DNA from: Paracoccus liaowanqingii | Lineage (GTDB): Bacteria > Pseudomonadota > Alphaproteobacteria > Rhodobacterales > Rhodobacteraceae | NCBI RefSeq assembly: GCF_004683865.2 | Contig: NZ_CP040765.1 | Span: 246,432-310,431 of the forward strand | Reading direction: 5' to 3' | DNA: 64,000 nucleotides | Shown: in pieces, positions 41,476 through 50,379 of the stretch | How the letters are laid out: the number at the start of each line of letters is the position of its first letter | Numbering within the stretch: position 1 is the stretch's first letter | Notes under the pieces: model-generated | Seen by the model: the letters and a program-made list of their open reading frames with translations, nothing else | What the model was told of the DNA's origin: nothing | Database searches by the model: none | Position numbers and translations under genes: made by a program

Positions 41476-41675
41476 CATCGCCATCGTCCGATTTCCATGA
41501 CAGCCCGTTTCAGCAAGGATCGCAGCAACAGGCCTGGCTGTCTTTTCGGTGGATCAATCCCAAACATTCGTCTTGGATTGTCTACGGCAGGGCATCGTAA
41601 GTGCGTGTCTGAAACACCGCATGAGCCAAAGCGACCAGCGCCGGCGCAGCAAAGCGCTGTTGGGAGCTCAACTCC
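41476..41675. other. Gene-free decayed spacer
   Basis: No ribosome-binding site, conserved motif or repeat is apparent. It lies between the alcohol dehydrogenase and dabA-like fragments. Confidence 0.4.
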
Positions 41676-42290
41676 TTAAATCATTTCCCTCCGCCAGCCC
41701 CCGCTAATTTGATAGCGGGCGTTAATCTTGTCATCCTCTAATGCGAAGAGATGCAGCCAGCCGTTGTCGAATAGGCGAGCCACGTCAGGGTGGCGACGGA
41801 GGATCTCGTCGATGGCCGACGTGGGGGCGTCCAGCATGACGGTCAGCCGCAGGGGCTCGTGCGCAAAGCTCGTGCCGTCATGGACCGCCTGCCAGGGCAG
41901 GCCGGGGCGCAACCGCCCGCCGTTGCCCTCGACTACGCCGATACCGCCGGTAACATTGTGGATCAGCTTGGTGCCGCCCCCGAACAGGTGTGGGGCCACT
42001 GTCGACCCATAGTATTGCAGGCTGATCTAGCTGGCGACGACGACCGGCGCGGTCAGGATCAACCCCAGAACAGTATGGTCGGGATCTTGCGTGCGGTCGT
42101 AGCCGTGCAGAAAGGCCCGCCCGCCGAGGTCGATCCCGCGCGGCGCCGCGATGAAAGCGGCGCATCCCGCAAGGCCCCATTCAGGGCGCGTCTCGGCCCA
42201 GTTCGACGCACGTGCGGCCACCGCGGCAGGCGTGCCCCCCGGCAGACGGGTCGCTCGCGCCGTGCGGTTGCGGGCCGCCGCATGATAGAC
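41676..42290 (-). pseudogene. DabA-like (DUF2309) protein, C-terminal fragment with in-frame TAG
   Basis: The minus-strand frame reads [49 protein letters not shown], then TAG (complement of 42027-42029), then [40 protein letters not shown] and [20 protein letters not shown] sequence to the stop at 41676. This is the C-terminal part of DUF2309 proteins (DabA subunit of the DAB inorganic-carbon pump). TAG replaces an expected Trp. The N-terminal three quarters and any dabB partner are absent. Confidence 0.7.
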
Positions 42291-42711
42291 CACGGCCAGC
42301 GGATCGAAGGGTTCGGCCAGGTGCTGGCGCAACGCCATCCGGCCTGCTGGATCGTGCAGGTCACCGAAAGCCTGGACCGGGGCGATCTGGCTAGCGATAT
42401 CGCGTGGCAGGCGCTGCGGTGCCATCCAGGGATCAGGGGCATCTACAATGCCGCCGTTGGGGCGTTGCCCGTGGCTGATGCGCTGACCCGCCTGAACCGG
42501 GCGGGCGAGGTGGTGCTGATCACCCATGATCTGACCCCCGGACCGGCGCGTGCTGCTGCGCCAGGCCGTTTTGGATGTCGGCATTGATCGGGACCCCGTC
42601 GCCGAGATCGACCAAGCAGTCGCGATCATCGCTCATGTCTATGGCCGCAACGGAGCGGCCCCGCAGGACAGCCACACCCCCCGGCGCATCCACATGCGCG
42701 AAAATTGCTGA
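42290..42711 (+). pseudogene. LacI-type regulator, C-terminal fragment with frameshift
   Basis: Reads [20 protein letters not shown] and [50 protein letters not shown], then needs a one-base shift near 42540 to continue [20 protein letters not shown] and end IHMRENC at TGA 42709-42711. This is the effector-domain end of a sugar-type LacI regulator. It stands just upstream of the intact LacI gene at 42784 but is not a duplicate of it. Confidence 0.65.
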
Positions 42712-42783
42712 CGCGGGATCAGGGCTTGTGATGGGATGATGCCTGCATGATATGTTCGCATCATAACAAGAAGGCAGGACAGC

Positions 42784-43821
42784 ATGGCCCGACCCACAAT
42801 CTCCGATCTGGCACAGGCCGCCCGGGTCAGTACTGCCACCGTCGATCGGGTCCTGAACGGCCGCCCCAACGTACGCGAGGAAACCGTCCGGCGCGTCCAT
42901 CAAGCCGCCGAAGAGATCGGATACCACGCAGCAAACGTGATCCGGCAACGGATGCTGTCGGACCGGCCCGAACTGCGGCTTGGCGTGGTTCTGCAAAAGC
43001 CGCGCCATCAATTCTATCAGGAGGCGTTGGCAACCTTCGAACGCCAAGCGCGCGCGAACACGGAAAGCAGGGTGCAGATCCTTCCGCGCTTCCTTGAGAC
43101 AACGCAGGCCTCCGAACTGGCTGAGGTGCTGCTGTCCCTGAAAGGGCGGGTCGATGCCATCGCCGCCACCGGTCAGGATCATCATCTGGTGACGCAAGCC
43201 GTGCAGGTGCTGCGCGACGCGGGAACGCCGGTCTTTTCGCTGCTGTCGGATTTCGCGCAGGGCGTACGCGAAAGCTATTTCGGAATGAACAACCTGAAGG
43301 TGGGACGCATTGCTGGCTGGTTCATCTCGAAGCTGGCGGTGCAGCAGGGCAAGGTCGGGCTGTTTATCGGCGGCTCGCGGTTTCACGGACATGAACTGCG
43401 TGAGACCGGGTTTCGCAGCTTTTTCCGCGACGAGGCGGCGGGGTTTCAGCTGCTTGACACGCAGATCAACCTGGAGACCCGGCAACTGACCTATGAGGCG
43501 ACGATCAACTTGCTGACCCGTCATCCCGACCTGGCCGGCCTTTACGTGGCGGGCGGCGGGATGGAGGGTGCGATCCAGGCCGTTCGGGAGATGCAGGCGG
43601 GCCACCGCGTCGTGCTGATCGTGAACGAGTTGACTCCCGACTCGCAGGCGGGCCTGCAGGACGGGGTTCTCAGCATCGTGCTGGCAACACCCATGCGCGA
43701 CGTGGCCGGGCAAGTGATCGGCTTGGCACAGTCAATCCAGACGAACGGCATGGCCCCGGTTCCAGGCCAGCGCTTTCTGCCCTGCGAGGTCTGGACCCCA
43801 GAAAGCGATATGATGAGGTAA
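42784..43821 (+). CDS. LacI family regulator of the inositol operon (inferred)
   Basis: 345 residues. N-terminal helix-turn-helix PTISDLAQAARVSTATVDRV with LNGRPNVREETVRRVHQAAE, hinge, then an effector domain of the ribose/inositol-binding type (GMNNLKVGRIAGWFISKLAV, GLYVAGGGMEGAIQAVREMQ). It is the first gene upstream of, and co-directional with, the inositol transport and catabolic genes. VDRVLNGRP rather than VSRVLNG is common in this subgroup. Confidence 0.88.
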   Translation: MARPTISDLAQAARVSTATVDRVLNGRPNVREETVRRVHQAAEEIGYHAANVIRQRMLSDRPELRLGVVLQKPRHQFYQEALATFERQARANTESRVQILPRFLETTQASELAEVLLSLKGRVDAIAATGQDHHLVTQAVQVLRDAGTPVFSLLSDFAQGVRESYFGMNNLKVGRIAGWFISKLAVQQGKVGLFIGGSRFHGHELRETGFRSFFRDEAAGFQLLDTQINLETRQLTYEATINLLTRHPDLAGLYVAGGGMEGAIQAVREMQAGHRVVLIVNELTPDSQAGLQDGVLSIVLATPMRDVAGQVIGLAQSIQTNGMAPVPGQRFLPCEVWTPESDMMR

Positions 43822-44046
43822 TTACATCATCGAGGCGGCACGTTTGCATCACCATTGATGTTATTTGCCAGTGATGATCGTTGACCGATTGTCCTGACTC
43901 TGGGCATCTTCCTGTCCAGCGGGGGGACGTGGAGGTCCCTCGCCCCTGTTGCACAAGCACTCCGTTTGCAGCGCCTTTGGGCGCCCGGATGCCTATTGCC
44001 TGCAGGCAACACCGGCGCCGATGCGCCACTCGAGGAGGAGATCGAC
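43822..44046. promoter_or_regulatory. Inositol operon promoter region with a shared GCATCA motif
   Basis: GTTTGCATCA near 43850 resembles GTTCGCATCA in the region upstream of the LacI gene (42755-42770). Further ATGAT/ATCAT half-sites occur in both places. These could be operators of the LacI regulator at 42784; no single perfect palindrome is seen. Confidence 0.35.
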
Positions 44047-44985
44047 GTGACGAAATTCCTGATGACCACGGCCCTGATGGCCAGTCTGGGCTCTGCTGCC
44101 GCTGCCGAGAACATCGGTGTGTCGATGGCACTGTTCGACGACAATTTCCTGACCGTGCTGCGCGGCGGTATGCAGGATTATGCTGCGACGCTGGACGACG
44201 TCAGTCTGCAGATCGAGGATGCCCAGAACGACGTGGGCCGCCAGCTGAACCAGATCCAGAACTTCGTGGCCTCGGGTGTCGATGCGATCATCGTCAATCC
44301 GGTCGACACGGATGCCACGATCGCCATGTCCAATCTGGCCGCCGAGGCGGGCATCCCGTTGGTCTATGTGAACCGCCAGCCGGTCAATCTGGACGAACTG
44401 CCCGAAGGTCAGGCCTTCGTCGCTTCGGACGAGCTGGAGTCGGGAACTTTGCAGACGCAGGAGATCTGTCGGCTCCTGCAGGAACAGGGCAAGGGCGAGG
44501 GTGCCCGCGCAGTCGTCATGATGGGCGAACTGTCCAATCAGGCTGCCCGCATCCGCACCCAGGACATCAAGGATGTGATTGCCACCGACGAGTGCAGCTT
44601 CATCGAGATTGTCGAGGAACAGACCGCCATGTGGTCGCGGACCCAAGGCACTGACCTGATGACCAACTGGCTGTCGGCGGGGATCGAATTCGACGCCGTG
44701 ATTTCCAACAATGACGAGATGGCGATCGGTGCGATCCAGGCACTGAAAACCTCCGGCGTGGCGATGGACGAGGTCATCGTGGGCGGCATTGACGCTACTG
44801 CCGATGCTCTGGCCGCGATGGAGGCAGGTGATCTCGACGTGACCGTCTTCCAGAACGCTGCGGGGCAGGGCGAGGGCGCCGTCGACGCGGCCCTGAAGCT
44901 GGCGCGCGGCGAAGAGGTCGAACAAAAGGTCTTCGTGCCCTTCGAACTGGTGACGCCCGAGAACCTGGCCGACTACCAGAACTGA
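44047..44985 (+). CDS. Sugar (probably myo-inositol) ABC transporter substrate-binding protein
   Basis: 312 residues from GTG 44047, which follows GAGGAGGAG; signal peptide [20 protein letters not shown]. Periplasmic-binding type 1 fold of the ribose/inositol cluster: [59 protein letters not shown] and [20 protein letters not shown]. Its position before the ATPase, permease and iol enzymes makes myo-inositol the expected ligand. Confidence 0.9.
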   Translation: MTKFLMTTALMASLGSAAAAENIGVSMALFDDNFLTVLRGGMQDYAATLDDVSLQIEDAQNDVGRQLNQIQNFVASGVDAIIVNPVDTDATIAMSNLAAEAGIPLVYVNRQPVNLDELPEGQAFVASDELESGTLQTQEICRLLQEQGKGEGARAVVMMGELSNQAARIRTQDIKDVIATDECSFIEIVEEQTAMWSRTQGTDLMTNWLSAGIEFDAVISNNDEMAIGAIQALKTSGVAMDEVIVGGIDATADALAAMEAGDLDVTVFQNAAGQGEGAVDAALKLARGEEVEQKVFVPFELVTPENLADYQN

Positions 44986-44991
44986 ACGCTT

Positions 44992-45017
44992 GGCCGGGCC
45001 GCCTTGCCGGCCCGGCC
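44992..45017 (+). promoter_or_regulatory. Intercistronic hairpin after the inositol-binding-protein gene
   Basis: GGCCGGGCC (44992-45000) and GGCCCGGCC (45009-45017), perfect 9-bp stem with an eight-base loop, beginning seven bases after the stop. Likely allows more binding protein than ATPase and permease. Confidence 0.6.
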
Positions 45018-45038
45018 TGTTCCTGGGGAGGATCCACC

Positions 45039-46568
45039 ATGCTTGATCACGCAGACGCGCCCGCGCGCGCCATCCACGCGGGCGACTACATCCTGGAAGT
45101 GGACAATGTCCGCAAGGAGTTTCCGGGCGTCGTGGCGCTGGACGACGTCCAACTGAGACTGAGGCCCGGCACCGTCCATGCCCTGATGGGCGAGAACGGC
45201 GCGGGCAAGTCCACGCTGATGAAGATCATCGCCGGCGTCTACACCCCCGACCGGGGCGAGGTGCGCTTTGCCGGGCGGCCCTTGAACATCCGCACACCGC
45301 TGGACGCGCTGAATTCGGGCATCGCGATGATCCATCAGGAACTGAACCTGATGAACACCATGACGGTCGCCGAGAACATCTGGATCGGACGCGAGCCGAA
45401 GTCCTCCTTTCGGCTGATCGACCACGGGCAGATGACACGAATGACCGAAGCCTTGTTTGCCGATCTGGGCATCCGGCTGGACCCGCTGGCCATGGTGGGC
45501 GACCTGACCGTCGCGCAGAAGCAGATGGTCGAGATTGCGCGCGCGGTGTCCTACAAGTCCGATGTGCTGATCATGGACGAGCCGACCAGCGCCATCACCG
45601 AAACCGAGGTCGAGCACCTCTTCCGCATCATCCGTGATTTGCGCGCCAAGGGTGTGGGCATCGTCTACATCACCCACAAGATGAGCGAGCTGTTCGAGAT
45701 TGCCGACGAGCTGACCGTCTTTCGCGACGGCAAGTACATCGCAACGGTGGACGCTGCCGATGTTACCCGCGACCAGATCATCAAGATGATGGTGGGCCGC
45801 GAGATCACCGACATGTTCCCCAAGATCGACTGCGAGATCGGCGAGACGATCCTGGAGGTTCGGGATCTGACCCTGCCAGGCGTCTTCCGCGATGTCAGCT
45901 TCTCGCTGCGCCGGGGCGAGATCCTGGGGGTGGCGGGCCTGGTCGGGTCGGGGCGGTCGAATGTGGCCGAGGCCGTCTTCGGAGTGCGTCCCGCGACCGG
46001 GGGGCAGATCCTGATTGACGGCGAGGTCGTGAACATCAAGTCGCCGCCCGTCGCCATGCGTTACGGGATGGCCTTCCTGACCGAGGATCGCAAGGAAACC
46101 GGATGTTTCCTGAACCTTGATTGCATCGAGAACATCCAGATCGCGCTGCTGTCCAGCGGCAAGGTCGACAATCGCGGCTTCGTCAACCAGCGCGAGGTGA
46201 ACCGGCTGGCGGAGGAGTTCTGCGCGAAGCTGCGCGTCAAGACCCCGAACCTGGCCGAGACCGTCGCCAACCTGTCGGGGGGCAATCAGCAAAAGCTGCT
46301 GATCGCGCGCTGGCTGCTGACAAAGCCGCGCATCCTGATCCTGGACGAGCCCACGCGTGGCATCGACGTGGGGGCTAAATCGGAAATTCACCGGCTGATC
46401 ACGCAGCTGGCCGCCGAAGGCGTGGCCATCCTGATGATCTCGTCGGAATTGCCCGAGGTGTTGGGGATGTCGGACCGCATCATGGTGATGCACGAGGGCC
46501 GCGTCAGCGGCTTTCTGGACCGCGCCGAGGCCGATCAGGTGCGTGTCATGGAACTGGCGGCGAAATAA
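45039..46568 (+). CDS. Sugar ABC transporter ATP-binding protein (double ABC domain, inositol)
   Basis: 509 residues with two ABC modules. Module 1: Walker [35 protein letters not shown], Walker [13 protein letters not shown]. Module 2: degenerate P-loop [18 protein letters not shown], intact signature [16 protein letters not shown], Walker [15 protein letters not shown]. The layout is standard for RbsA/MglA-class importers. The permease gene follows after 15 bp. Confidence 0.94.
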   Translation: MLDHADAPARAIHAGDYILEVDNVRKEFPGVVALDDVQLRLRPGTVHALMGENGAGKSTLMKIIAGVYTPDRGEVRFAGRPLNIRTPLDALNSGIAMIHQELNLMNTMTVAENIWIGREPKSSFRLIDHGQMTRMTEALFADLGIRLDPLAMVGDLTVAQKQMVEIARAVSYKSDVLIMDEPTSAITETEVEHLFRIIRDLRAKGVGIVYITHKMSELFEIADELTVFRDGKYIATVDAADVTRDQIIKMMVGREITDMFPKIDCEIGETILEVRDLTLPGVFRDVSFSLRRGEILGVAGLVGSGRSNVAEAVFGVRPATGGQILIDGEVVNIKSPPVAMRYGMAFLTEDRKETGCFLNLDCIENIQIALLSSGKVDNRGFVNQREVNRLAEEFCAKLRVKTPNLAETVANLSGGNQQKLLIARWLLTKPRILILDEPTRGIDVGAKSEIHRLITQLAAEGVAILMISSELPEVLGMSDRIMVMHEGRVSGFLDRAEADQVRVMELAAK

Positions 46569-46583
46569 GGGAGGAACGCCGAC

Positions 46584-47603
46584 ATGGCGACACAGACATT
46601 CGATGAGCGCGCGGCGCCCAAGGCGCACCGCAAGCTGCCGTCCGAGATCAACATTCTGTTGGTCCTGATCGGCATTGCCCTGATCTTCGAAATTCTGGGC
46701 TGGATCTTCCAGGGGCAAACGTTCCTGGGCAATATTGGACGGCTCAAGATCATGATCCTGCAGGTCTCGGTTATCGGGATCATCGCGGTAGGCGTGACGC
46801 AGGTGATCATCTCGGGCGGGATCGACCTGTCCTCGGGGTCCATCGTGGGTGCGGTGGCTATGGTTGCGATGAGTTTCGCACAGGCTGCCGACTACGCCCG
46901 GGCGGTCTATCCGGCACTGACGGACATGCCGGTGATTGTGCCGGTGCTGATCGGGCTTTTCTGCGGGGCTGTGGCGGGGTTCATCAACGGCTGGCTGATC
47001 GCCTATACCAAGATCCCACCCTTCATTGCCACTCTTGGGATGATGGTCGCGGTGCGGGGTTTTGCCAAATGGTATACCAAGGGCCAGCCGGTCAGCTTCC
47101 CGACCGACAGCTTTGCAAGTCTGGGATCGGGCATGATGCCGGTCTTCATCTTCCTGGGCGTGGCGGCGGTCTTTCACGTGGCGATGAAATACACCCGCTA
47201 CGGCAAGTACACCTATGCCATCGGGGCCAATCCGCAGGCCGCCCGTGTCTCGGGCATCGACGTCGAGCGGCATCTGGTCAAGCTGTATGTGGTGGCCGGC
47301 GTCTTGGCCGCGCTGGCCGGGATCGTGGTCGCGGCGCGCGGCCAGACCGCGCAGGCCGGCATGGGCATGATGTACGAGCTGGACGCTATTGCCATGGCAG
47401 TCATTGGCGGCACTTCGCTGGCCGGGGGACGCGGCTCTATAGTGGGCACGTCCATCGGGATGGTGATCTTTGGGGTCATTATCTCGGGATTCACCTTCCT
47501 GCGGCTGGACGCCTATTACCAGGAAATGATCAAGGGCGTCATCATCGTGGCCGCCGTGGTGATCGACACCCAACGCCAGAAAAAGCGCGTCAAGAAGACC
47601 TGA
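46584..47603 (+). CDS. Sugar ABC transporter permease (RbsC/inositol type)
   Basis: 339 residues, about ten membrane segments. VTQVIISGGIDLSSGSIVGA, FINGWLIAYTKIPPFIATLG, YAIGANPQAARVSGIDVERH and IGGTSLAGGRGSIVGTSIGM are the conserved boxes of this permease family. Partner of the preceding ATPase and binding protein. Confidence 0.94.
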   Translation: MATQTFDERAAPKAHRKLPSEINILLVLIGIALIFEILGWIFQGQTFLGNIGRLKIMILQVSVIGIIAVGVTQVIISGGIDLSSGSIVGAVAMVAMSFAQAADYARAVYPALTDMPVIVPVLIGLFCGAVAGFINGWLIAYTKIPPFIATLGMMVAVRGFAKWYTKGQPVSFPTDSFASLGSGMMPVFIFLGVAAVFHVAMKYTRYGKYTYAIGANPQAARVSGIDVERHLVKLYVVAGVLAALAGIVVAARGQTAQAGMGMMYELDAIAMAVIGGTSLAGGRGSIVGTSIGMVIFGVIISGFTFLRLDAYYQEMIKGVIIVAAVVIDTQRQKKRVKKT

Positions 47604-47616
47604 CGGGGGCTCATAG

Positions 47617-48513
47617 ATGAAACACACGCTCGACCCCCATATGATCCGACACCTGTCCCTGGAGGATACCTGCCGCAAGGTCGCTGATCTGGGCTATGAC
47701 CATGTCGAACTTTCTCCCCGCCCGGATTTCCTGTCGTGGTGGACCCGGCCCAAGGTCTGGCCCGAGCGGATTGCAGGGTTCAAGAAGGCACTGAAGGATC
47801 ACCGCCTTGGCCTTGCCACGCTGCAGCCGATGTACCGGTGGGCCAGTCCCTATCCCGACGAATGGGAAGCAGCGATCGACAACTGGAAACGCGCCATCGA
47901 GATCGCGATCGAGATGGACTGCCCGATGTTCGTCTCGGAATTTGGTCGCGGCGGCAGCCCCGACCGCAGCCTGAATGACCGCAGCGGCCTGCATCGTCCT
48001 GAAACCTGCGAGATGCAATTCTTCCGCGCGATGGACATTCTCGTGCCGATCCTGGAGCGGGAGGGTCTCATCCTGTCGCTGGAGGCGCATCCCGAGGACT
48101 GGTTGGAAGAAATCGCGCCTGCGATGGACATCATCAGGACCATCAACTCGAAGGCGGTGAACGCGTCGTTCATTGCGCCGCACACCTTCTTCTATGGACC
48201 CGACATGGTTGCCAACCTGCGTGCGACCGAGGGCTTTCTGGTCCATGTGCGCCTGGCGGACACCTATGACCATACCAAGTCGTCGCAACTGCGCTACGTC
48301 GTGAACCCTCCGGGGTCGAATGTCCGCGTGCACCAGCATTTGGATTTCGGGCAGGGCGAGATCGATTGGGACATCTTCTTTGCCACCCTTGCCGACATGA
48401 AGTTCGACGGCGTGCTGTCAAACTGTGTCTTTGGGTGGGAAGACCGGGCCGAGGACAGCGCCCGCTTCATGCTGGACGAAACCAAGCGATACGTCGCGAA
48501 ATACTGGAAATAG
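47617..48513 (+). CDS. Sugar isomerase/epimerase-like TIM-barrel protein (inositol operon)
   Basis: 298 residues, xylose-isomerase-like barrel. LEAHPEDWLEEIAPAMDIIR holds a metal-ligand Glu, then HTFFYGPDMV, HVRLADTYDHTKSSQLRYVV and HQHLDFGQGEIDWDIFFATL with typical His/Asp ligands. It may act like IolH or as an inosose epimerase/isomerase. It is a second or third such barrel in the operon, beside IolE and an IolI-like protein; its precise reaction is not readable. Confidence 0.78.
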   Translation: MKHTLDPHMIRHLSLEDTCRKVADLGYDHVELSPRPDFLSWWTRPKVWPERIAGFKKALKDHRLGLATLQPMYRWASPYPDEWEAAIDNWKRAIEIAIEMDCPMFVSEFGRGGSPDRSLNDRSGLHRPETCEMQFFRAMDILVPILEREGLILSLEAHPEDWLEEIAPAMDIIRTINSKAVNASFIAPHTFFYGPDMVANLRATEGFLVHVRLADTYDHTKSSQLRYVVNPPGSNVRVHQHLDFGQGEIDWDIFFATLADMKFDGVLSNCVFGWEDRAEDSARFMLDETKRYVAKYWK

Positions 48514-48522
48514 GAAGACAAC

Positions 48523-49533
48523 ATGACCCTGAAGATCGGTGTCATCGGAACCGGCATGATTGGCCGCGACCACACACGGCGCATTGCGCAGGTGCTGGCG
48601 GGGGCAGAGATCGTAGCCCTCAGTGATTACAATGCGGATGCGGCTCGGGCCGTGCAGGCAGATCTGGCGCCCAACGCCACCGTCTATGACAAGGGCGAGG
48701 ATCTGATCGCAGCTCCCGAAGTGGATGCTGTGCTGGTCTGTTCGACCGGATCGACCCACGAGGCCTATGTCCTGGCCGCCATCGCCGCCGGAAAGCCCTG
48801 CTTTTGCGAAAAGCCGCTGGCCACGACCGCGGACGGCGCCAAGCGCATCGTCGATGCCGAAGTGGCAGCAGGCAAGCGTCTGGTCCAGGTGGGCTTCATG
48901 CGCCGCTATGATGCGGGCTACCGGATGCTGAAGGAGGTCGTGGACAACCAGATCGGCACACCGCTGATGGTCCATGCCGCGCACCGCAACCCGACCGTGC
49001 CCGACCAATACCTGACGCCGATGGCGATCCACGACACGCTGATCCACGAGATCGACGTGTTCCGCTGGCTGCTGGACGACGACTACGTCTCGGCCCAGGT
49101 TGTGTTTCCGCGCGGGTCCTCGCATGCCCATGCGCAGCTGGCAGACCCGCAGATCGTGCTGTTGGAGACCGCAAAGGGCGTGCGCATCGATGTCGAGATC
49201 TTCGTGAACTGCCGCTATGGCTATGACATCCAGTGCCAGGTAGTGGGCGAAGAGGGGCTGGCCAATCTCCCAGAGCCGATGGCCATCACCCTGCGCAAGA
49301 ACGCCACGCTGCAAAACGCCATCATGACCGACTGGAAGGACCGCTTCGTCGACAGTTATGACGTCGAGTTGACAGACTTTATCAAGGCCGCTTCGCAGGG
49401 CACCGCTTCGGGTCCGTCCAGCTGGGACGGCTATGTTGCCGCCATCAGCTCGGACGCCTGCGTCGAGGCGCAGGAAAAGACCGGCCAGATCATTCCCATC
49501 ACCCTGCCGGCCCGCCCGGCGCTTTACGACTGA
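48523..49533 (+). CDS. iolG: Inositol 2-dehydrogenase-like oxidoreductase
   Basis: 336 residues of the Gfo/Idh/MocA family. N-terminal NAD site [20 protein letters not shown], catalytic-Lys motif [16 protein letters not shown], and [20 protein letters not shown] with the Asp/His pair used by inositol dehydrogenases. It oxidises myo-inositol to scyllo-inosose, the first catabolic step. Gene spacing of 9 bp on both sides indicates an operon. Confidence 0.88.
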   Translation: MTLKIGVIGTGMIGRDHTRRIAQVLAGAEIVALSDYNADAARAVQADLAPNATVYDKGEDLIAAPEVDAVLVCSTGSTHEAYVLAAIAAGKPCFCEKPLATTADGAKRIVDAEVAAGKRLVQVGFMRRYDAGYRMLKEVVDNQIGTPLMVHAAHRNPTVPDQYLTPMAIHDTLIHEIDVFRWLLDDDYVSAQVVFPRGSSHAHAQLADPQIVLLETAKGVRIDVEIFVNCRYGYDIQCQVVGEEGLANLPEPMAITLRKNATLQNAIMTDWKDRFVDSYDVELTDFIKAASQGTASGPSSWDGYVAAISSDACVEAQEKTGQIIPITLPARPALYD

Positions 49534-49542
49534 GATCACACC

Positions 49543-50328
49543 ATGCGTTTTGCCATCAACCATATCTCGGCGCCGAAACTCGGTCTGGCGGAATTTTTCG
49601 CCATGACCCGCCGGCTTGGCGCGACCGAGGTCGAGATCCGCAACGACCTGCCCGACGTGATGGGCAGCATGGACCCGGCCGAGGTCCGCGCCGAAGCCGA
49701 GCGCCAGGGCGTGACCATTCTTTCGATCAACGCACTGTATCCCTTCAACGTCTGGTCGGGTGATCTGCCCGACCGCGCAGTAGCCATAGCGGACTACGCC
49801 CAGGCCTGCGGGGCGCGCGCGGTGGTGATGTGCCCGCTAAACGACGGGACCGAGGTCGCCTTCGACGACCTGGTCGCGGCACTGAAGGCGATGAAGCCGA
49901 TCCTGCAGGAACGCGGCCTGACCGGACTGGTCGAGCCCTTGGGCTTTCCCGTCTCGTCCCTGCGCAGGAAGGCCACTGCGATCGAGGCGATCAAGGCAGC
50001 TGACGGGGAAGGCGCGTACAAGCTCATGCACGACACTTTCCACCATCATCTGGCCGGAGAGACCGAGTTCTTCCCCGAATGGACCGGCCTTGTGCACATC
50101 TCGGGCGTGACGGACCAGCATGTCGCTGTGGAAGACATGCTGGACGCGCATCGCGTCCTGGTGGACGGGGATGACCGGCTGGAGAACCTGCCCCAGATCA
50201 AGGCGCTGCTGGAGGCGGGTTATGACGGCCCCTTCAGCTTCGAGCCTTTTGCGGCCGAGGTGCATGATGCGGCCGATCCCGAAGCCGCGCTGAGGGACAG
50301 CATCGGCCATATCCAGGCTGCGGCCTGA
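49543..50328 (+). CDS. IolI-like TIM-barrel isomerase
   Basis: 261 residues: MRFAINHISAPKLGLAEFFA, TRRLGATEVEIRNDLPDVMG, TGLVEPLGFPVSSLRRKATA, YKLMHDTFHHHLAGETEFFP, HISGVTDQHVAVEDM and FSFEPFAAEVHD. Glu, Asp, His and Glu metal ligands are placed as in 2-keto-myo-inositol isomerase (IolI), which interconverts inososes. Assignment is by resemblance and operon context. Confidence 0.75.
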   Translation: MRFAINHISAPKLGLAEFFAMTRRLGATEVEIRNDLPDVMGSMDPAEVRAEAERQGVTILSINALYPFNVWSGDLPDRAVAIADYAQACGARAVVMCPLNDGTEVAFDDLVAALKAMKPILQERGLTGLVEPLGFPVSSLRRKATAIEAIKAADGEGAYKLMHDTFHHHLAGETEFFPEWTGLVHISGVTDQHVAVEDMLDAHRVLVDGDDRLENLPQIKALLEAGYDGPFSFEPFAAEVHDAADPEAALRDSIGHIQAAA

Positions 50329-50337
50329 CCTGGACGG

Positions 50338-50353
50338 TGGGCGTTCGCGCCCA
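50338..50353 (+). promoter_or_regulatory. Intercistronic hairpin with UUCG tetraloop before iolC
   Basis: TGGGCG (50338-50343) and CGCCCA (50348-50353) flank TTCG, an extra-stable RNA tetraloop, 26 bp before the iolC start. No T tract; probably mRNA processing or stability. Confidence 0.5.
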
Positions 50354-50379
50354 TCGACAATCGCTGAAGGAGTGACGGG

